In this document: in pieces, positions 7,065 to 15,304 of the stretch
Numbering within the stretch: position 1 is the stretch's first letter
How the letters are laid out: each line of letters opens with the position of its first letter
NCBI GenBank assembly: GCA_017502085.1
Contig: JAFVVQ010000022.1
Location: 1-54,610 of the forward strand
Reading direction: 5' to 3'
Length of the DNA: 54,610 bases
Origin: Clostridia bacterium
GTDB taxonomy: Bacteria; Bacillota; Clostridia; Oscillospirales; Acutalibacteraceae
Notes under the pieces: generated by a model
What the model was told of the DNA's origin: nothing
What the model saw: the letters and a program-made list of their open reading frames with translations, nothing else
The model's database searches: none
Made by a program: the position numbers and the translations under genes

Positions 7065-8069
7065 ATGAAACTTTCAAATAATCCCGAAATAAGAAAATTT
7101 TTAGCAGTAACAGTGATACCCTCACTGTTACTATGCTTTATTACAGCTTTTTATTCTAAATTTACTGCTGTATGTATTTTGATTTTAAGTACATTTTTAA
7201 TATGCAGCTTTCTTGCGTTTACAAAGAAAAGATATAACAGAATTAATAATCTAGGTGAAAATATAGATAAGATTCTTCACGGAAACGACACAATAAACAT
7301 TAAAGGCTTTGATGAGGGCGAGCTTTCAATTTTAGAAAGTGATGTGCAAAAAATGCTTGTACGCCTTCGTGACCAAAAGGATATTTTAGAAAAGAAAAGA
7401 ACTTTTCTTGCAGACTCAATTGCTGACATTTCTCATCAGTTAAGAACTCCGCTTACAAGTATTAATCTTATTCTGTCTCTTATTGAGTCGCCTGACATAT
7501 CAGAGGAAAGAAGAGAAGAACTTTTAAGAGAACTTTCGTCACTTATTACCAAAACAGAACATCTTGTTTCTGTTCTTCTTAAAATTTCAAAACTCGATGC
7601 CGGAACTGTACAGTTTGAAAAGAAGACCACCGACCTGTCTTCGATTCTTGAAAAATCTGCAGAACCTCTGTTGATACCTATGGATATTAAAAATCAAAAG
7701 CTAAATATAAATGTGGAAAATATTTATTTCGATTGTGATTCTGCATGGTGTATTGAAGCCTTCGGAAACATATTGAAAAACTGTGCTGAGCATACACCTG
7801 AAAACGGAGAGATAACGGTAACTGCTGAGGACACGCCCATTTTCACAGAGATTATCATTACTGACACAGGCAGTGGCATTGGGGAAGAGGACTTGCCTCA
7901 TATCTTTGACCGCTTTTATAAAGGTAAAAACTCATCAAAAGAAAGCTTTGGTGTAGGCCTTAATCTTGCCAAAATGATTATTTTAGGCCATAACGGAACA
8001 ATAAAAGCTGAAAACGGTCAGTTCTGCGGTGCGAAATTTACAATAAGATTTTACAAGCAGGTTGTGTGA
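7065..8069 (+). CDS. Sensor histidine kinase, short extracytoplasmic loop
   Basis: A 334-residue membrane kinase. Two helices (about 12-30 and 34-53) are joined by only a few residues, so there is no real extracellular sensor domain. This is typical of intramembrane-sensing kinases that read the state of a partner ABC transporter. The H-box is ISHQLRTP with H124; the N box is NILKNCAEH; the G boxes are DTGSGIG and GVGLNLAK. I chose the ATG at 7065 because AGGTGA (7054-7059) is ideally spaced; a GTG at 7056 would start inside that site. It is the likely partner of the preceding response regulator and the following transporter. Confidence 0.88.
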   Translation: MKLSNNPEIRKFLAVTVIPSLLLCFITAFYSKFTAVCILILSTFLICSFLAFTKKRYNRINNLGENIDKILHGNDTINIKGFDEGELSILESDVQKMLVRLRDQKDILEKKRTFLADSIADISHQLRTPLTSINLILSLIESPDISEERREELLRELSSLITKTEHLVSVLLKISKLDAGTVQFEKKTTDLSSILEKSAEPLLIPMDIKNQKLNINVENIYFDCDSAWCIEAFGNILKNCAEHTPENGEITVTAEDTPIFTEIIITDTGSGIGEEDLPHIFDRFYKGKNSSKESFGVGLNLAKMIILGHNGTIKAENGQFCGAKFTIRFYKQVV

Positions 8070-8095
8070 CGTTTTTGTAATAATAGAGTCACCGT

Positions 8096-8130
8096 AATGT
8101 AATTTTACATTGTTACAATGAAGCTACAAT
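8096..8130 (+). promoter_or_regulatory. Candidate regulator operator and promoter of the ABC genes
   Basis: A perfect 7-2-7 inverted repeat, AATGTAA-TT-TTACATT (8096-8111), is followed by TACAAT (8125-8130) as a -10 with no recognisable -35 at the right distance. A palindrome sitting where the -35 should be fits an activator-dependent promoter. Binding by the neighbouring response regulator is inferred. Confidence 0.55.
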
Positions 8131-8152
8131 AAAAGAAAAGGAGTAATTCAAT

Positions 8153-8836
8153 ATGGATATTTTAAAAATTGAAAACCTTTCAAAAATTTACGGCGAGGGC
8201 GAAAATCAGGTTAAGGCTCTCGACAATGTAAGCTTCAGCGTACCCAAAGGTCAGTTTGTAGCTATTATCGGTCCGTCAGGTTCAGGCAAAAGTACTCTTT
8301 TACACATTTTAGGCGGTGTTGACAGGCCTACAAGCGGTAAGGTTTATCTTGACGGTCAGGATGTTTATGCTCAGAACGAAGACCAGCTTGCAATCTTCCG
8401 TCGCAGACAGGTAGGACTTATTTATCAGTTCTATAATCTCATCCCGGTACTTAATGTGACAGAAAACATCACATTGCCCGTACTTATGGATGGCAAGAAG
8501 GTTGATAAAGAATATCTTCATGACCTCATCGGACTTCTTTCGCTTGACGGAAGAGAAAAACACCTTCCGAACGAACTGTCAGGCGGTCAGCAGCAGAGAG
8601 TTTCTATCGGCAGAGCGCTCATCAATAATCCTGCTGTTATGCTTGCCGATGAGCCGACAGGTAACCTTGACTCAAAAAATAGCCACGAAATCGTTGAGCT
8701 TCTTAAACTTTCAAACAAGAAATACGGTCAGACACTTATCGTTATCACTCACGATGATTCGATTGCTTTGCAGGCAGACAGAATTATCACAATAAACGAC
8801 GGTAAAATCGCTAGTGACCGACTTCTTCAGAAGTGA
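8153..8836 (+). CDS. ABC transporter ATP-binding protein (MacB/LolD/BceA type)
   Basis: A 227-residue ATPase subunit. Walker A GPSGSGKST (40-48), Q-loop in LIYQFYNLIP, signature LSGGQQQR, Walker B VMLADEPTGNLDS and switch His in VITHDD are all present. This subfamily powers FtsX-fold permeases that extract or pump peptides, lipoproteins or antibiotics rather than importing solutes. GGAG is the ribosome binding site. The permease follows after 10 bases. The pair plus the upstream kinase and regulator suggest export of, or protection from, a cell-envelope-active compound. Confidence 0.92.
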   Translation: MDILKIENLSKIYGEGENQVKALDNVSFSVPKGQFVAIIGPSGSGKSTLLHILGGVDRPTSGKVYLDGQDVYAQNEDQLAIFRRRQVGLIYQFYNLIPVLNVTENITLPVLMDGKKVDKEYLHDLIGLLSLDGREKHLPNELSGGQQQRVSIGRALINNPAVMLADEPTGNLDSKNSHEIVELLKLSNKKYGQTLIVITHDDSIALQADRIITINDGKIASDRLLQK

Positions 8837-8846
8837 GGTGACTGTA

Positions 8847-11663
8847 ATGAATATCTTTAAACAGTTTACCAATAGGTCACTTAAGGAAAACAAAACCAGA
8901 ACCATTGTCACTATAATCGGTATCATTCTTTCAGTTGCAATGTTTACTGCAACAATTGAAGCGTTTGTTACAGTTCAGAACTATCTTGTAAATTATGCCG
9001 AAATGTATAACGGCAAATATCATGTAGGCTTTTATGATGTTGAATATGATGATATTTCAAAAATAGCCGAGGATGAACGAGTTGAAAAATATACCCTTGT
9101 TCAGGAAATAGGCTATGCCGAAATCGGCTCTTCAAATGAATACAAGCCGTATCTGTATATCGCAGGTATCCCAACTGATTTTACAGATGTAATGCCAATA
9201 CATCTTACCGAAGGCAGACTGCCGCAGAACAGTAACGAAATCGTAGTGTCCGACCATCTTTATTCGAATGGAGGAGTACAGCTTAAGCTCGGGCAGAAAA
9301 TCACTCTTGCAGTCGGACAAAGACAATGGTCTGAGCTTGTGAACATTACAGATGAAGAATATAAAAAACTTGACGGAGACTCCTGGGCAAAGCTTACTCA
9401 GGAATATCCGTTAAGAAAAACCGAAGGCGAAGAAGCAACAGAATATCTCGTTAATACAAAAGAGAAAACATATACTGTTGTAGGCTTTTGTGTAAGACCG
9501 GAGCAAACCACTATTGAACCTCTTTCGGCACCCGGCTATACAGCTTACATAATAAATGAAAAGGGAAATACAAGACCTTCTTCTGTCTACACCATAATTT
9601 CTCAACCTGCAGATTACAGCCGATTCAATCTTGATATTGTAAAATTGATTGAAGTTAATTCCTGCATAAACTATGACCTGCTTATGTACAGCTTTCAGAG
9701 CTTTGATTCCGCATTTCCTTTGCTGGTTATCGGATTACTTGCTATTCTTATAGGACTTATTGTTTTCGGTTCGGTTTCGCTTATTTATAATTCGTTTTCA
9801 ATTTCTGTAAGTGAGAGAACAAAGCAATTCGGTATTCTTAAAAGTATAGGTGCTACTAAAAAGCAGATAAGAAAATCTGTTCTTTACGAAGCGGCAGTGC
9901 TTTGTGTTATCGGCATTCCCATAGGTCTCATTTCAGGTTGTTTAGGCATTGCGATAACCTTCCACTTTTTAAGTGATTCAATTTCAACTGTTCTCGCCGA
10001 GCTGACAGACCTTAAAATGCGGTTTGTATTCTCACCGCTTGCAATAATTGTCGCAAGTATAATAGGCTTTGTTACTGTAATTATTTCTGCATACACTCCT
10101 GCCAGAAAGGCGATAAAAATCAATCCTATTGATTCTGTAAGACAGTCAAATGAGATTAAGATAAAGCGCCGCAGTGTTAAAGTGTCTCCGCTTACACAGA
10201 AAATCTTTGGGTTTGAAGCTACACTCTCTTCTAAAAATTTCAAGAGAAACAAGAGAAAATACCGCACAACTGTTTTTTCACTTTTTGTTTCTGTTGTTCT
10301 ATTTATTTCCGCTTCTTCACTTGCAACTTATTTTACCGATATTGTTGAAGCAGAAAGTCAGGATAAGAATTATGATGTGGCGATTAATATATTCGATAAT
10401 AGTGACAGCGCAGATGCTGAATCTTTTATAGGTACAGAAAAATTCAGAGCCAAGTTATATAATGATTTGAAGACAGTTAACGGTATCGAAGAGTTTACCT
10501 TTACTCAACAAATGGTTACAGAATTTGATGTCAATAAAAAGTATATTTCAAAAGAATATCTTGAAATGCTTGATAAAGAACTTTATGATTATACAGATAG
10601 CGATAATCATTTATACGGAAGGTTTTGTTGTAATTTTATTGATGACGATGCTTTCAGAAGATTGCTCAAAGCTGAAGGTCTTAGCGAAGAAGGATACTTT
10701 GATAAAGAGAGACCTAAGGCTCTTATGTACGATAAGGGCACTTATATCTACCAAAACAACACTACTGAAAATGTGTATATTGTTCCGTTCCTCAATAAAG
10801 ATGCACTTCACGAAACTCTTAAGATTACCGAAATTCTTCCTTGGTTTGAGGAAAATGGCGAAAAGTATTACTACAACGAGACAGAGGTTAAAGACGGTGT
10901 ATCATATTATGTTTACGATATAGCTCACAATGAAGGTGATACGTTTGATGAAAGAACAAAACGTTATCTTACCGAAAAAGATGCTGTAAGTAATCTTGAA
11001 ATTTCGATAGGCGGCGTTCTTGATGAGAAACCCTATTTTGTCAATAGCAGTACAAACCTCATTTATCCTGAATCAGTAAAAGAAAAGATTGTGCTTGAAG
11101 GCTATTGGCAGACTCACGTATATATTATCGGCGAAGACCATAGTACAATTACAGATGATTTAAATAATCTTGTCAGGGATATCGGAGGCGGTAGCAATAA
11201 TGTAAGTGTAGTTGATTACGCCGCGGAAATTGAAAGTATCCGTGCACTTGTAATCATCGCAAAGGTGCTTGCCTACGGCTTTATCGTGCTCATCTCTATG
11301 ATAGCAGCCGCTAATGTTTTTAATACTATCTCAACAAACATTTCTCTCAGAAGACGAGAATTTGCAACGCTCAAATCTGTCGGACTTACGAGTAAGGGCA
11401 TGAGAAAAATGATGACTTTTGAATCTATCCTTTACGGTGTAAAGAGTCTTTTATTCTCACTTCCGGTTTCATTGGGAACGACATATCTCGTATATCTTGT
11501 AGCAGCAGACAGCGGTTACGAAATGCCGTTTTATATCCCGTGGGACAAATTCATTATTGCTATTGCAAGTGTATTTATAATCGTTGTACTCAGTATGATT
11601 TATTCAATCAAAAAGGTGAACAAGGAAAACACGGTCGATACCCTCAGAAACGAGAATATATAA
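8847..11663 (+). CDS. ABC transporter permease with two FtsX domains
   Basis: A 938-residue membrane protein with about eight helices: one near the N-terminus (about 18-40), a large extracytoplasmic domain, three helices in the first FtsX core (about 285-410, with ERTKQFGILKSIGATKKQI), another helix near 470, a second large external domain, and a second FtsX core in the last 150 residues (RRREFATLKSVGLTSKGM). The double FtsX arrangement is usual for Firmicute transporters of antimicrobial peptides or lipids. The ATG at 8847 is chosen for GAGGTGA at 8835-8841. The C-terminal KEN-rich tail is cytoplasmic. Substrate unknown. Confidence 0.9.
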   Translation: MNIFKQFTNRSLKENKTRTIVTIIGIILSVAMFTATIEAFVTVQNYLVNYAEMYNGKYHVGFYDVEYDDISKIAEDERVEKYTLVQEIGYAEIGSSNEYKPYLYIAGIPTDFTDVMPIHLTEGRLPQNSNEIVVSDHLYSNGGVQLKLGQKITLAVGQRQWSELVNITDEEYKKLDGDSWAKLTQEYPLRKTEGEEATEYLVNTKEKTYTVVGFCVRPEQTTIEPLSAPGYTAYIINEKGNTRPSSVYTIISQPADYSRFNLDIVKLIEVNSCINYDLLMYSFQSFDSAFPLLVIGLLAILIGLIVFGSVSLIYNSFSISVSERTKQFGILKSIGATKKQIRKSVLYEAAVLCVIGIPIGLISGCLGIAITFHFLSDSISTVLAELTDLKMRFVFSPLAIIVASIIGFVTVIISAYTPARKAIKINPIDSVRQSNEIKIKRRSVKVSPLTQKIFGFEATLSSKNFKRNKRKYRTTVFSLFVSVVLFISASSLATYFTDIVEAESQDKNYDVAINIFDNSDSADAESFIGTEKFRAKLYNDLKTVNGIEEFTFTQQMVTEFDVNKKYISKEYLEMLDKELYDYTDSDNHLYGRFCCNFIDDDAFRRLLKAEGLSEEGYFDKERPKALMYDKGTYIYQNNTTENVYIVPFLNKDALHETLKITEILPWFEENGEKYYYNETEVKDGVSYYVYDIAHNEGDTFDERTKRYLTEKDAVSNLEISIGGVLDEKPYFVNSSTNLIYPESVKEKIVLEGYWQTHVYIIGEDHSTITDDLNNLVRDIGGGSNNVSVVDYAAEIESIRALVIIAKVLAYGFIVLISMIAAANVFNTISTNISLRRREFATLKSVGLTSKGMRKMMTFESILYGVKSLLFSLPVSLGTTYLVYLVAADSGYEMPFYIPWDKFIIAIASVFIIVVLSMIYSIKKVNKENTVDTLRNENI

Positions 11664-11668
11664 AGTGA

Positions 11669-11696
11669 ACCCCGCAGGCTGAAAAGTCTGCGGGGT
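11669..11696. terminator. Hairpin between convergent genes
   Basis: ACCCCGCAG (11669-11677) pairs with CTGCGGGGT (11688-11696). The stem is strong and GC-rich but the T-run on either strand is weak. It likely ends the transporter operon and the opposing tnpV transcript. Confidence 0.6.
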
Positions 11697-11705
11697 GATT
11701 AACTA

Positions 11706-12065
11706 TTAGGTGTAAATTAATTCGGTTGTCACAATCTCTCTTGCCCTTGCTTCGATATTTTGCATACGGCACACCCACTCCAACTGATTATCTTCTTTCA
11801 GTTGCTCTGTGACACCTTCAGCTGTTTTCATCTGCTCAACAAGAGTATCAAAAATCTCTCTTGCCTGCTTTTCAACCTCGGCACAGTGCTGATATAGTTT
11901 ACCTTGACTAAGCAACGAACAAAAAACTGCTGACTTATGTTTTTCAAGATAAGTTTTGTACATCATACCCCATTTACCGAGAGTGATTTTTGCTTCTTCG
12001 GGCGGTATGATGAGGTTAGGAATGTAATAGTCACCAACACGGCGATATTGAATTTTGTTTGACAT
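11706..12065 (-). CDS. TnpV family transposon-encoded protein
   Basis: A 119-residue protein matching the TnpV family found on integrative elements of Clostridia: YRRVGDYYIPNLIIP at the N-terminus, then LGKWGMMYKTYLEKHK, a helical middle, and the typical end GVTEQLKEDNQLEWVCRMQNIEARAREIV. Function is not established; it is a marker of mobile DNA. The start at 12065 is chosen because AAGGAGG lies seven bases upstream; an in-frame ATG at 12098 lacks such a site. The small gene at 12079-12234 lies directly upstream in the same operon. Confidence 0.88.
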   Translation of the reverse strand: MSNKIQYRRVGDYYIPNLIIPPEEAKITLGKWGMMYKTYLEKHKSAVFCSLLSQGKLYQHCAEVEKQAREIFDTLVEQMKTAEGVTEQLKEDNQLEWVCRMQNIEARAREIVTTELIYT

Positions 12066-12078
12066 AATGATAACCTCC

Positions 12079-12234
12079 TTATTTTTCGCTTTTATCAATG
12101 ATTTTCAGTAACAGCTCGTCAACATCCTCGGTGGGTAAATCCTCAGCCAAAAGCATATTCCGAAACTCATTCATACCGTTGATAAGCAAATTGCACTCAA
12201 AATCCGTAAACTTGATTTTTGTTTTTCTTCTCAT
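12079..12234 (-). CDS. Small hypothetical protein in the TnpV operon
   Basis: A 51-residue frame that begins MRRKTKIKFTDFECN and ends KIIDKSEK. AGGAGGTC lies six bases before the ATG, and the stop lies 13 bases before the tnpV ATG. The composition (basic N-terminus, acidic helical middle with LPTEDVDELLLKII) is like small ORFs commonly seen next to tnpV on clostridial elements. No function is known to me. Confidence 0.65.
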   Translation of the reverse strand: MRRKTKIKFTDFECNLLINGMNEFRNMLLAEDLPTEDVDELLLKIIDKSEK

Positions 12235-12304
12235 AAAAATGACCTCCTGTTATTTGGTAGCTTTATTCTACCTTATAACGGGAGGTTAGTCGAATGTGTG
12301 GATT

Positions 12305-12742
12305 TTATATTTTAAAATTTGCTTGTTTTATAAGTGGAAGTATTTTTTCATATTCTTTTCTGCGTGGTGTCCGTGTTGCTCGTTCCCAAGCCGAATAAGC
12401 ATTTGGTGCAACTCCGATTTTTTGTGCTATTTGAGATTGGTTAAGAGATAGTTTAGCCCGAACTTCTTGTAGAAGTGTATTATATGGATAATCAACAAAA
12501 GTGGTATAGTCATCAAGCAACAGATGACGGTCTATTTCAAGAATATCTGCAAGTAAAACCGCAGTTTTATATTTTATTGGATTTTTATCATTTTCATAGA
12601 GAGTGATAGTAGCAGGGACAACGCCAACCAAGTTAGCAAGTTCGCGGGTTGTGTAACCTTTATGAATTCTGTAATATCTCAATGTACTTCCTGCGGTATT
12701 GCAATTGTCACTATTCTCAAAATCATACTGTAAATGCAACAT
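12305..12742 (-). CDS. Double-XRE transcriptional regulator
   Basis: A 145-residue cytoplasmic protein with two Cro/C1-type helix-turn-helix domains: residues about 17-75 (TTRELANLVGVVPATITLYENDK) and about 84-140 (LNQSQIAQKIGVAPNAYSAWERATR). Tandem XRE domains in one chain are less common than single ones. I chose the ATG at 12742 on its GGTAAG site; a longer frame to 12838 would overlap the transposase remnant. A 14-bp palindrome lies just upstream and is a candidate autoregulatory operator. Probably the regulator of the mobile patch. Confidence 0.82.
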   Translation of the reverse strand: MLHLQYDFENSDNCNTAGSTLRYYRIHKGYTTRELANLVGVVPATITLYENDKNPIKYKTAVLLADILEIDRHLLLDDYTTFVDYPYNTLLQEVRAKLSLNQSQIAQKIGVAPNAYSAWERATRTPRRKEYEKILPLIKQANFKI

Positions 12743-12759
12743 TAACTTACCTTTAGCAA

Positions 12760-12773
12760 AGAAATATATTTCT
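12760..12773 (-). promoter_or_regulatory. Palindromic candidate operator of the XRE gene
   Basis: AGAAATATATTTCT is a perfect 14-bp palindrome 18-31 bases upstream of the XRE start codon, a usual place for self-repression. Binding is inferred. Confidence 0.45.
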
Positions 12774-12775
12774 GT

Positions 12776-13198
12776 GTGATTGAGAATAGTATTGCATTTG
12801 CACCGAAATACAGAAGAAAAATCTTTTACGGAGAACACAGAGAAGAAATAGGAAAGATATTAAGAGAATTATGTAACTGGAAACAGGTAAACATAGTTCA
12901 GGCAGAAGTTTGCCCAGACCACATACATATGCTCGTAGAAATTCCGCCCAAAATGATTGTTTCTGGATTTGTAGGATTTCTCAAAGGAAAAAGCACATTA
13001 ATAATCTTTGAGCGTCATGCGAATTTAAAGTACAAGTATGGAAACAGAAGTTTTTGGAGCAGAGGATATTATGTAGATACAGCAGGAAAGAACGATAAAA
13101 AGATAGCTGAATACATAAAGAATCAGTTGGATGAAGATTTGGTACATGACCAAATGACGCTCAAAGAATACACCGACCCGTTTACGGGTAGCAAGTAA
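12776..13198 (+). pseudogene. IS200/IS605-type transposase TnpA, 5'-truncated
   Basis: The frame encodes most of a Y1 HUH transposase: FAPKYRRKIFYGEHREEIG, the HUH motif in CPDHIHMLVEIPP, GFLKGKSTLIIF, RSFWSRGYYVDT with the catalytic Tyr region, then EYIKNQLDEDL and DPFTG. The family normally starts with about 20 further residues including a HTKWxCKYHIVF stretch. Here that part is replaced by an unrelated CVIENSIA-like reading, and no ribosome binding site precedes the in-frame GTG. So the 5' end of the element was lost, probably by a deletion joined to the XRE gene promoter region. Likely inactive. Confidence 0.8.
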
Positions 13199-13305
13199 CA
13201 AGCCTTTGCGGTTGGTAGCCGCAGAGTACGCCTTAAGGCGATGCCAATAACATAGGGCTTTGCCCGCATATGAAGAACCCCCGGCTTAGCCGGGGGGTTA
13301 CTATT
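12776..13305 (+). mobile_element. IS200-like element remnant with right-end hairpin
   Basis: The transposase remnant is followed by about 75 bases of conserved-looking trailer and then the subterminal hairpin CCCCCGGC (13278-13285) TTA GCCGGGGG (13289-13296), as expected at the right end of an IS200/IS605 element. No left end with its hairpin is visible, in line with the truncated gene. Confidence 0.72.
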
Positions 13306-13497
13306 GCTTGGAGACTTATTTGAATTATCGGAAATAAAGATTAATTTGTGATAAAAATATCGACAAAAATTCGCTGAAAAAACCTGAAATTTTTATCTTT
13401 GAAATGCAAGGTATTTTTTGAATTCTTGCAAATCTTTTCCACATAATATGCAGTATATACAGTGTAAAATTATGCGATAACAGAAAAATAATTCCTT

Positions 13498-13516
13498 GTA
13501 AAGTGGAGAACTTTAC
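13498..13516. repeat. Inverted repeat GTAAAGT-N5-ACTTTAC
   Basis: Perfect 7-bp arms with a 5-base spacer. The same heptamer recurs in opposite arrangement at 13594-13600 and 13612-13618, giving four copies in 121 bases. Confidence 0.6.
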
Positions 13517-13593
13517 ATTTATAATGCCATAGAAGAACAAAGAGTCGAGTTATTCACATTTTCCACCGACTTTTCCACATATGCAAGTTAATT

Positions 13594-13618
13594 ACTTTAC
13601 ACGGAAAAAATGTAAAGT
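13594..13618. repeat. Inverted repeat ACTTTAC-N11-GTAAAGT
   Basis: Perfect 7-bp arms; the same heptamer as at 13498-13516. The equal arms suggest a common binding protein. Confidence 0.55.
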
Positions 13619-13646
13619 TTTTGACCATTACGCATATATACAAATG

Positions 13647-13683
13647 CAAAAAAAAGCACCTGCTTTTGCAGGTGCTTTTTTTT
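13647..13683 (-). terminator. Bidirectional terminator downstream of nagA
   Basis: AGCACCTGC (13655-13663), loop TTTT, GCAGGTGCT (13668-13676), with A-run before and T-run after, so it works on both strands. It ends the nagA transcript. Confidence 0.88.
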
Positions 13684-13706
13684 GCAAGTTTCCTTTCAAA
13701 ATCAGT

Positions 13707-14819
13707 TTAAACAACCCTTTTTCCTTTGATAAAAACAGCTTTTATTTCTTTAAAATCTTCGCTTGTAATTAGAAGATCAGCATATTTGCCGACTTCAATT
13801 GTACCCGTGGTTTTATCGACCCCGATTGCTTTTGCGGGATTGATTGTAACGGATTTCAGAGCCTGTCTGAAAGGAATTCCGTAGCTGAGAATATTATGGA
13901 ATTCATCAAAAAGATTTGTAACGCTTCCGGCAAGCGTACCATCCGCAAGTCTTGCATCGGTTTTTTTGTAAACCTTCTGACCGCCAAGCATATATTCGCC
14001 GTCAGGCATACCTGCCGCCATTAATGAATCGCTGATAACAACAGTTCTGTCTTCACCGAGGATTCCGAAAGTTATTCGGAGCGTTGCGGGGCAGATATGA
14101 ATTCCGTCGCAGATTATTTCTGCCATAACGTTATCGCTGTCCATAACTGCTCCGACCATACCCGCCTCCCTTGATGTGAGGCAATTCATTGCGTTGTAAA
14201 GGTGCGTTGCGTGCTTTGCGCCAAGTTCAAAGGCTTTCATACCTGTTTTGTAGTCGGCGGCAGTGTGTGCAACCGATACTGTGCATATATTTTTTGCTTT
14301 TTCGATAAATTCAAAGGCACCGTCTGCTTCAGGTGCAATGTCAACAAGTCTTACGGGACAGATGGCATTGAGTCTGCAAAGCATATCGTAGTCGGGTGAA
14401 ACTATATGCGCGGCAGCCTGAGCACCCTTCTTTGCGTGAGAAATAAAGGGCCCCTCCATATTGATTCCCTGAATATATGCACCTTCCTCTTTGCCCATCG
14501 TATCGGCGGCATATCCGAAGCATTCCTCAAGGAAATCTTCAGGTAAGGTCATAGTTGTCGGGCAGAATGACGTGATTCCTTTTGTGGCGAGCCATTTGCT
14601 CATTTTAGCAACCGAATCGGCATTACCGTCGGTTGTATCCGCCATATTGCATCCGTGAATGTGAATGTCTATAAATCCTGGCAAAACGTTGCATCCGCTG
14701 AAATCCTCACCGTCTCCGTCAGCCTTGCCGAGAGCTGAGATTATTTCTCCGTCAATAGTGATATCTGTTTTCGTTGCTTCGAAATCTGAAGTGTAAACTG
14801 TTGCATTCTTTATAATCAT
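13707..14819 (-). CDS. nagA: N-acetylglucosamine-6-phosphate deacetylase
   Basis: A 370-residue amidohydrolase that converts GlcNAc-6-P to glucosamine-6-P and acetate in amino-sugar and peptidoglycan recycling. Visible marks are the metal-binding HIH in PGFIDIHIHG (residues 53-55), the motif THLYNAMNCLTSREAG, the catalytic Asp in VVISDSLMAAG and the C-terminal NPAKAIGV...GKYADLLI. The length is normal. AGGAGGT precedes the ATG. It appears to be a single-gene transcript with its own terminator. No nagB or PTS gene is adjacent, so the rest of the pathway lies elsewhere. Confidence 0.93.
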   Translation of the reverse strand: MIIKNATVYTSDFEATKTDITIDGEIISALGKADGDGEDFSGCNVLPGFIDIHIHGCNMADTTDGNADSVAKMSKWLATKGITSFCPTTMTLPEDFLEECFGYAADTMGKEEGAYIQGINMEGPFISHAKKGAQAAAHIVSPDYDMLCRLNAICPVRLVDIAPEADGAFEFIEKAKNICTVSVAHTAADYKTGMKAFELGAKHATHLYNAMNCLTSREAGMVGAVMDSDNVMAEIICDGIHICPATLRITFGILGEDRTVVISDSLMAAGMPDGEYMLGGQKVYKKTDARLADGTLAGSVTNLFDEFHNILSYGIPFRQALKSVTINPAKAIGVDKTTGTIEVGKYADLLITSEDFKEIKAVFIKGKRVV

Positions 14820-14876
14820 TATAAATACCTCCTGACACTACTGTGATTATAACATTTTATAGCGACATTGTCAAAA

Positions 14877-14905
14877 AATAAAAAGCACCGCTCTGAGCGG
14901 TGCTT
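14877..14905 (-). terminator. Terminator of acpP
   Basis: AAGCACCGCTC (14883-14893) and GAGCGGTGCTT (14895-14905), followed on the minus strand by TTTTTATTTTTTG. Strong. Confidence 0.85.
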
Positions 14906-14923
14906 AAAATGCAAGTGCATTAA

Positions 14924-15151
14924 TCAGATTCTGTCTTCGATATAAGCAACAAGATCGCTGACGGTCTTGATCTTTTCGAGTGCATCGTCTGAAAGTTCGA
15001 TATCAAATTCGTCTTCGATTGACATTGCAAGGTCAACAAGGTCAAGGCTGTCTGCGCCGAGATCGCCTGTGATTGATGCGTTGTCAGTGATGATGCTCTG
15101 GTCAACTTCGAGCTGTTCGGTGATGATTTTCTTGATCTTTTCGAATACCAT
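14924..15151 (-). CDS. acpP: Acyl carrier protein
   Basis: A 75-residue acidic helical protein that carries acyl chains in fatty acid synthesis. The phosphopantetheine attachment site is S35 in [10 protein letters not shown]; the rest ([35 protein letters not shown]) is canonical. AAGGAG precedes the ATG. It stands alone, without fab genes around it, between nagA and spoVAE. A second, divergent ACP is at 35579. Confidence 0.95.
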   Translation of the reverse strand: MVFEKIKKIITEQLEVDQSIITDNASITGDLGADSLDLVDLAMSIEDEFDIELSDDALEKIKTVSDLVAYIEDRI

Positions 15152-15252
15152 ATTTTTTACTCCTTTTTAAATTTATAGTGTTCCCCCCGGAAACTACAAT
15201 ATATATTATTAGTTTATCCGCTGTTTGTCAATAGTTATTTTTCAATTTGCAT

Positions 15253-15282
15253 TGAATATGAAAAAATATCAGCGGAATAATA
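15253..15282 (+). promoter_or_regulatory. SigG/SigF-like promoter before spoVAE
   Basis: TGAATA (15253-15258), 17-nt spacer, AATAATA (15276-15282). This is close to the forespore sigma-G consensus TGAATA...CATACTA (5 of 7 in the -10). In Bacillus the spoVA operon is sigma-G-dependent, which fits. Confidence 0.5.
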
Positions 15283-15304
15283 GAAATAAAAGGGGATGTT
15301 TCCT

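Larger units (their letters stand above)
13306..13706. other. Gene-free AT-rich region with DnaA-box-like repeats
   Basis: No supported coding frame. Four same-strand DnaA-box-like 9-mers are visible: TTTTCCACA (13435-13443), TTATTCACA (13550-13558, fits the consensus TTATNCACA), TTTTCCACC (13559-13567) and TTTTCCACA (13571-13579). Two GTAAAGT/ACTTTAC inverted repeats flank them (13498-13516 and 13594-13618). This could be a DnaA-titration cluster, a plasmid- or element-type origin remnant, or chance in AT-rich DNA. Confidence 0.4.

Noticed and set aside
12098-12289. 63-codon plus-strand frame upstream of the XRE gene
   Set aside because: It is the complement of the small minus-strand gene at 12079-12234, which has a strong ribosome binding site; the plus frame has none.
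13251-13305. GC-rich hairpin near 13278 as an ordinary terminator
   Set aside because: There is no T-run after it and it follows an IS200-type transposase, so it is better explained as the element's right end.
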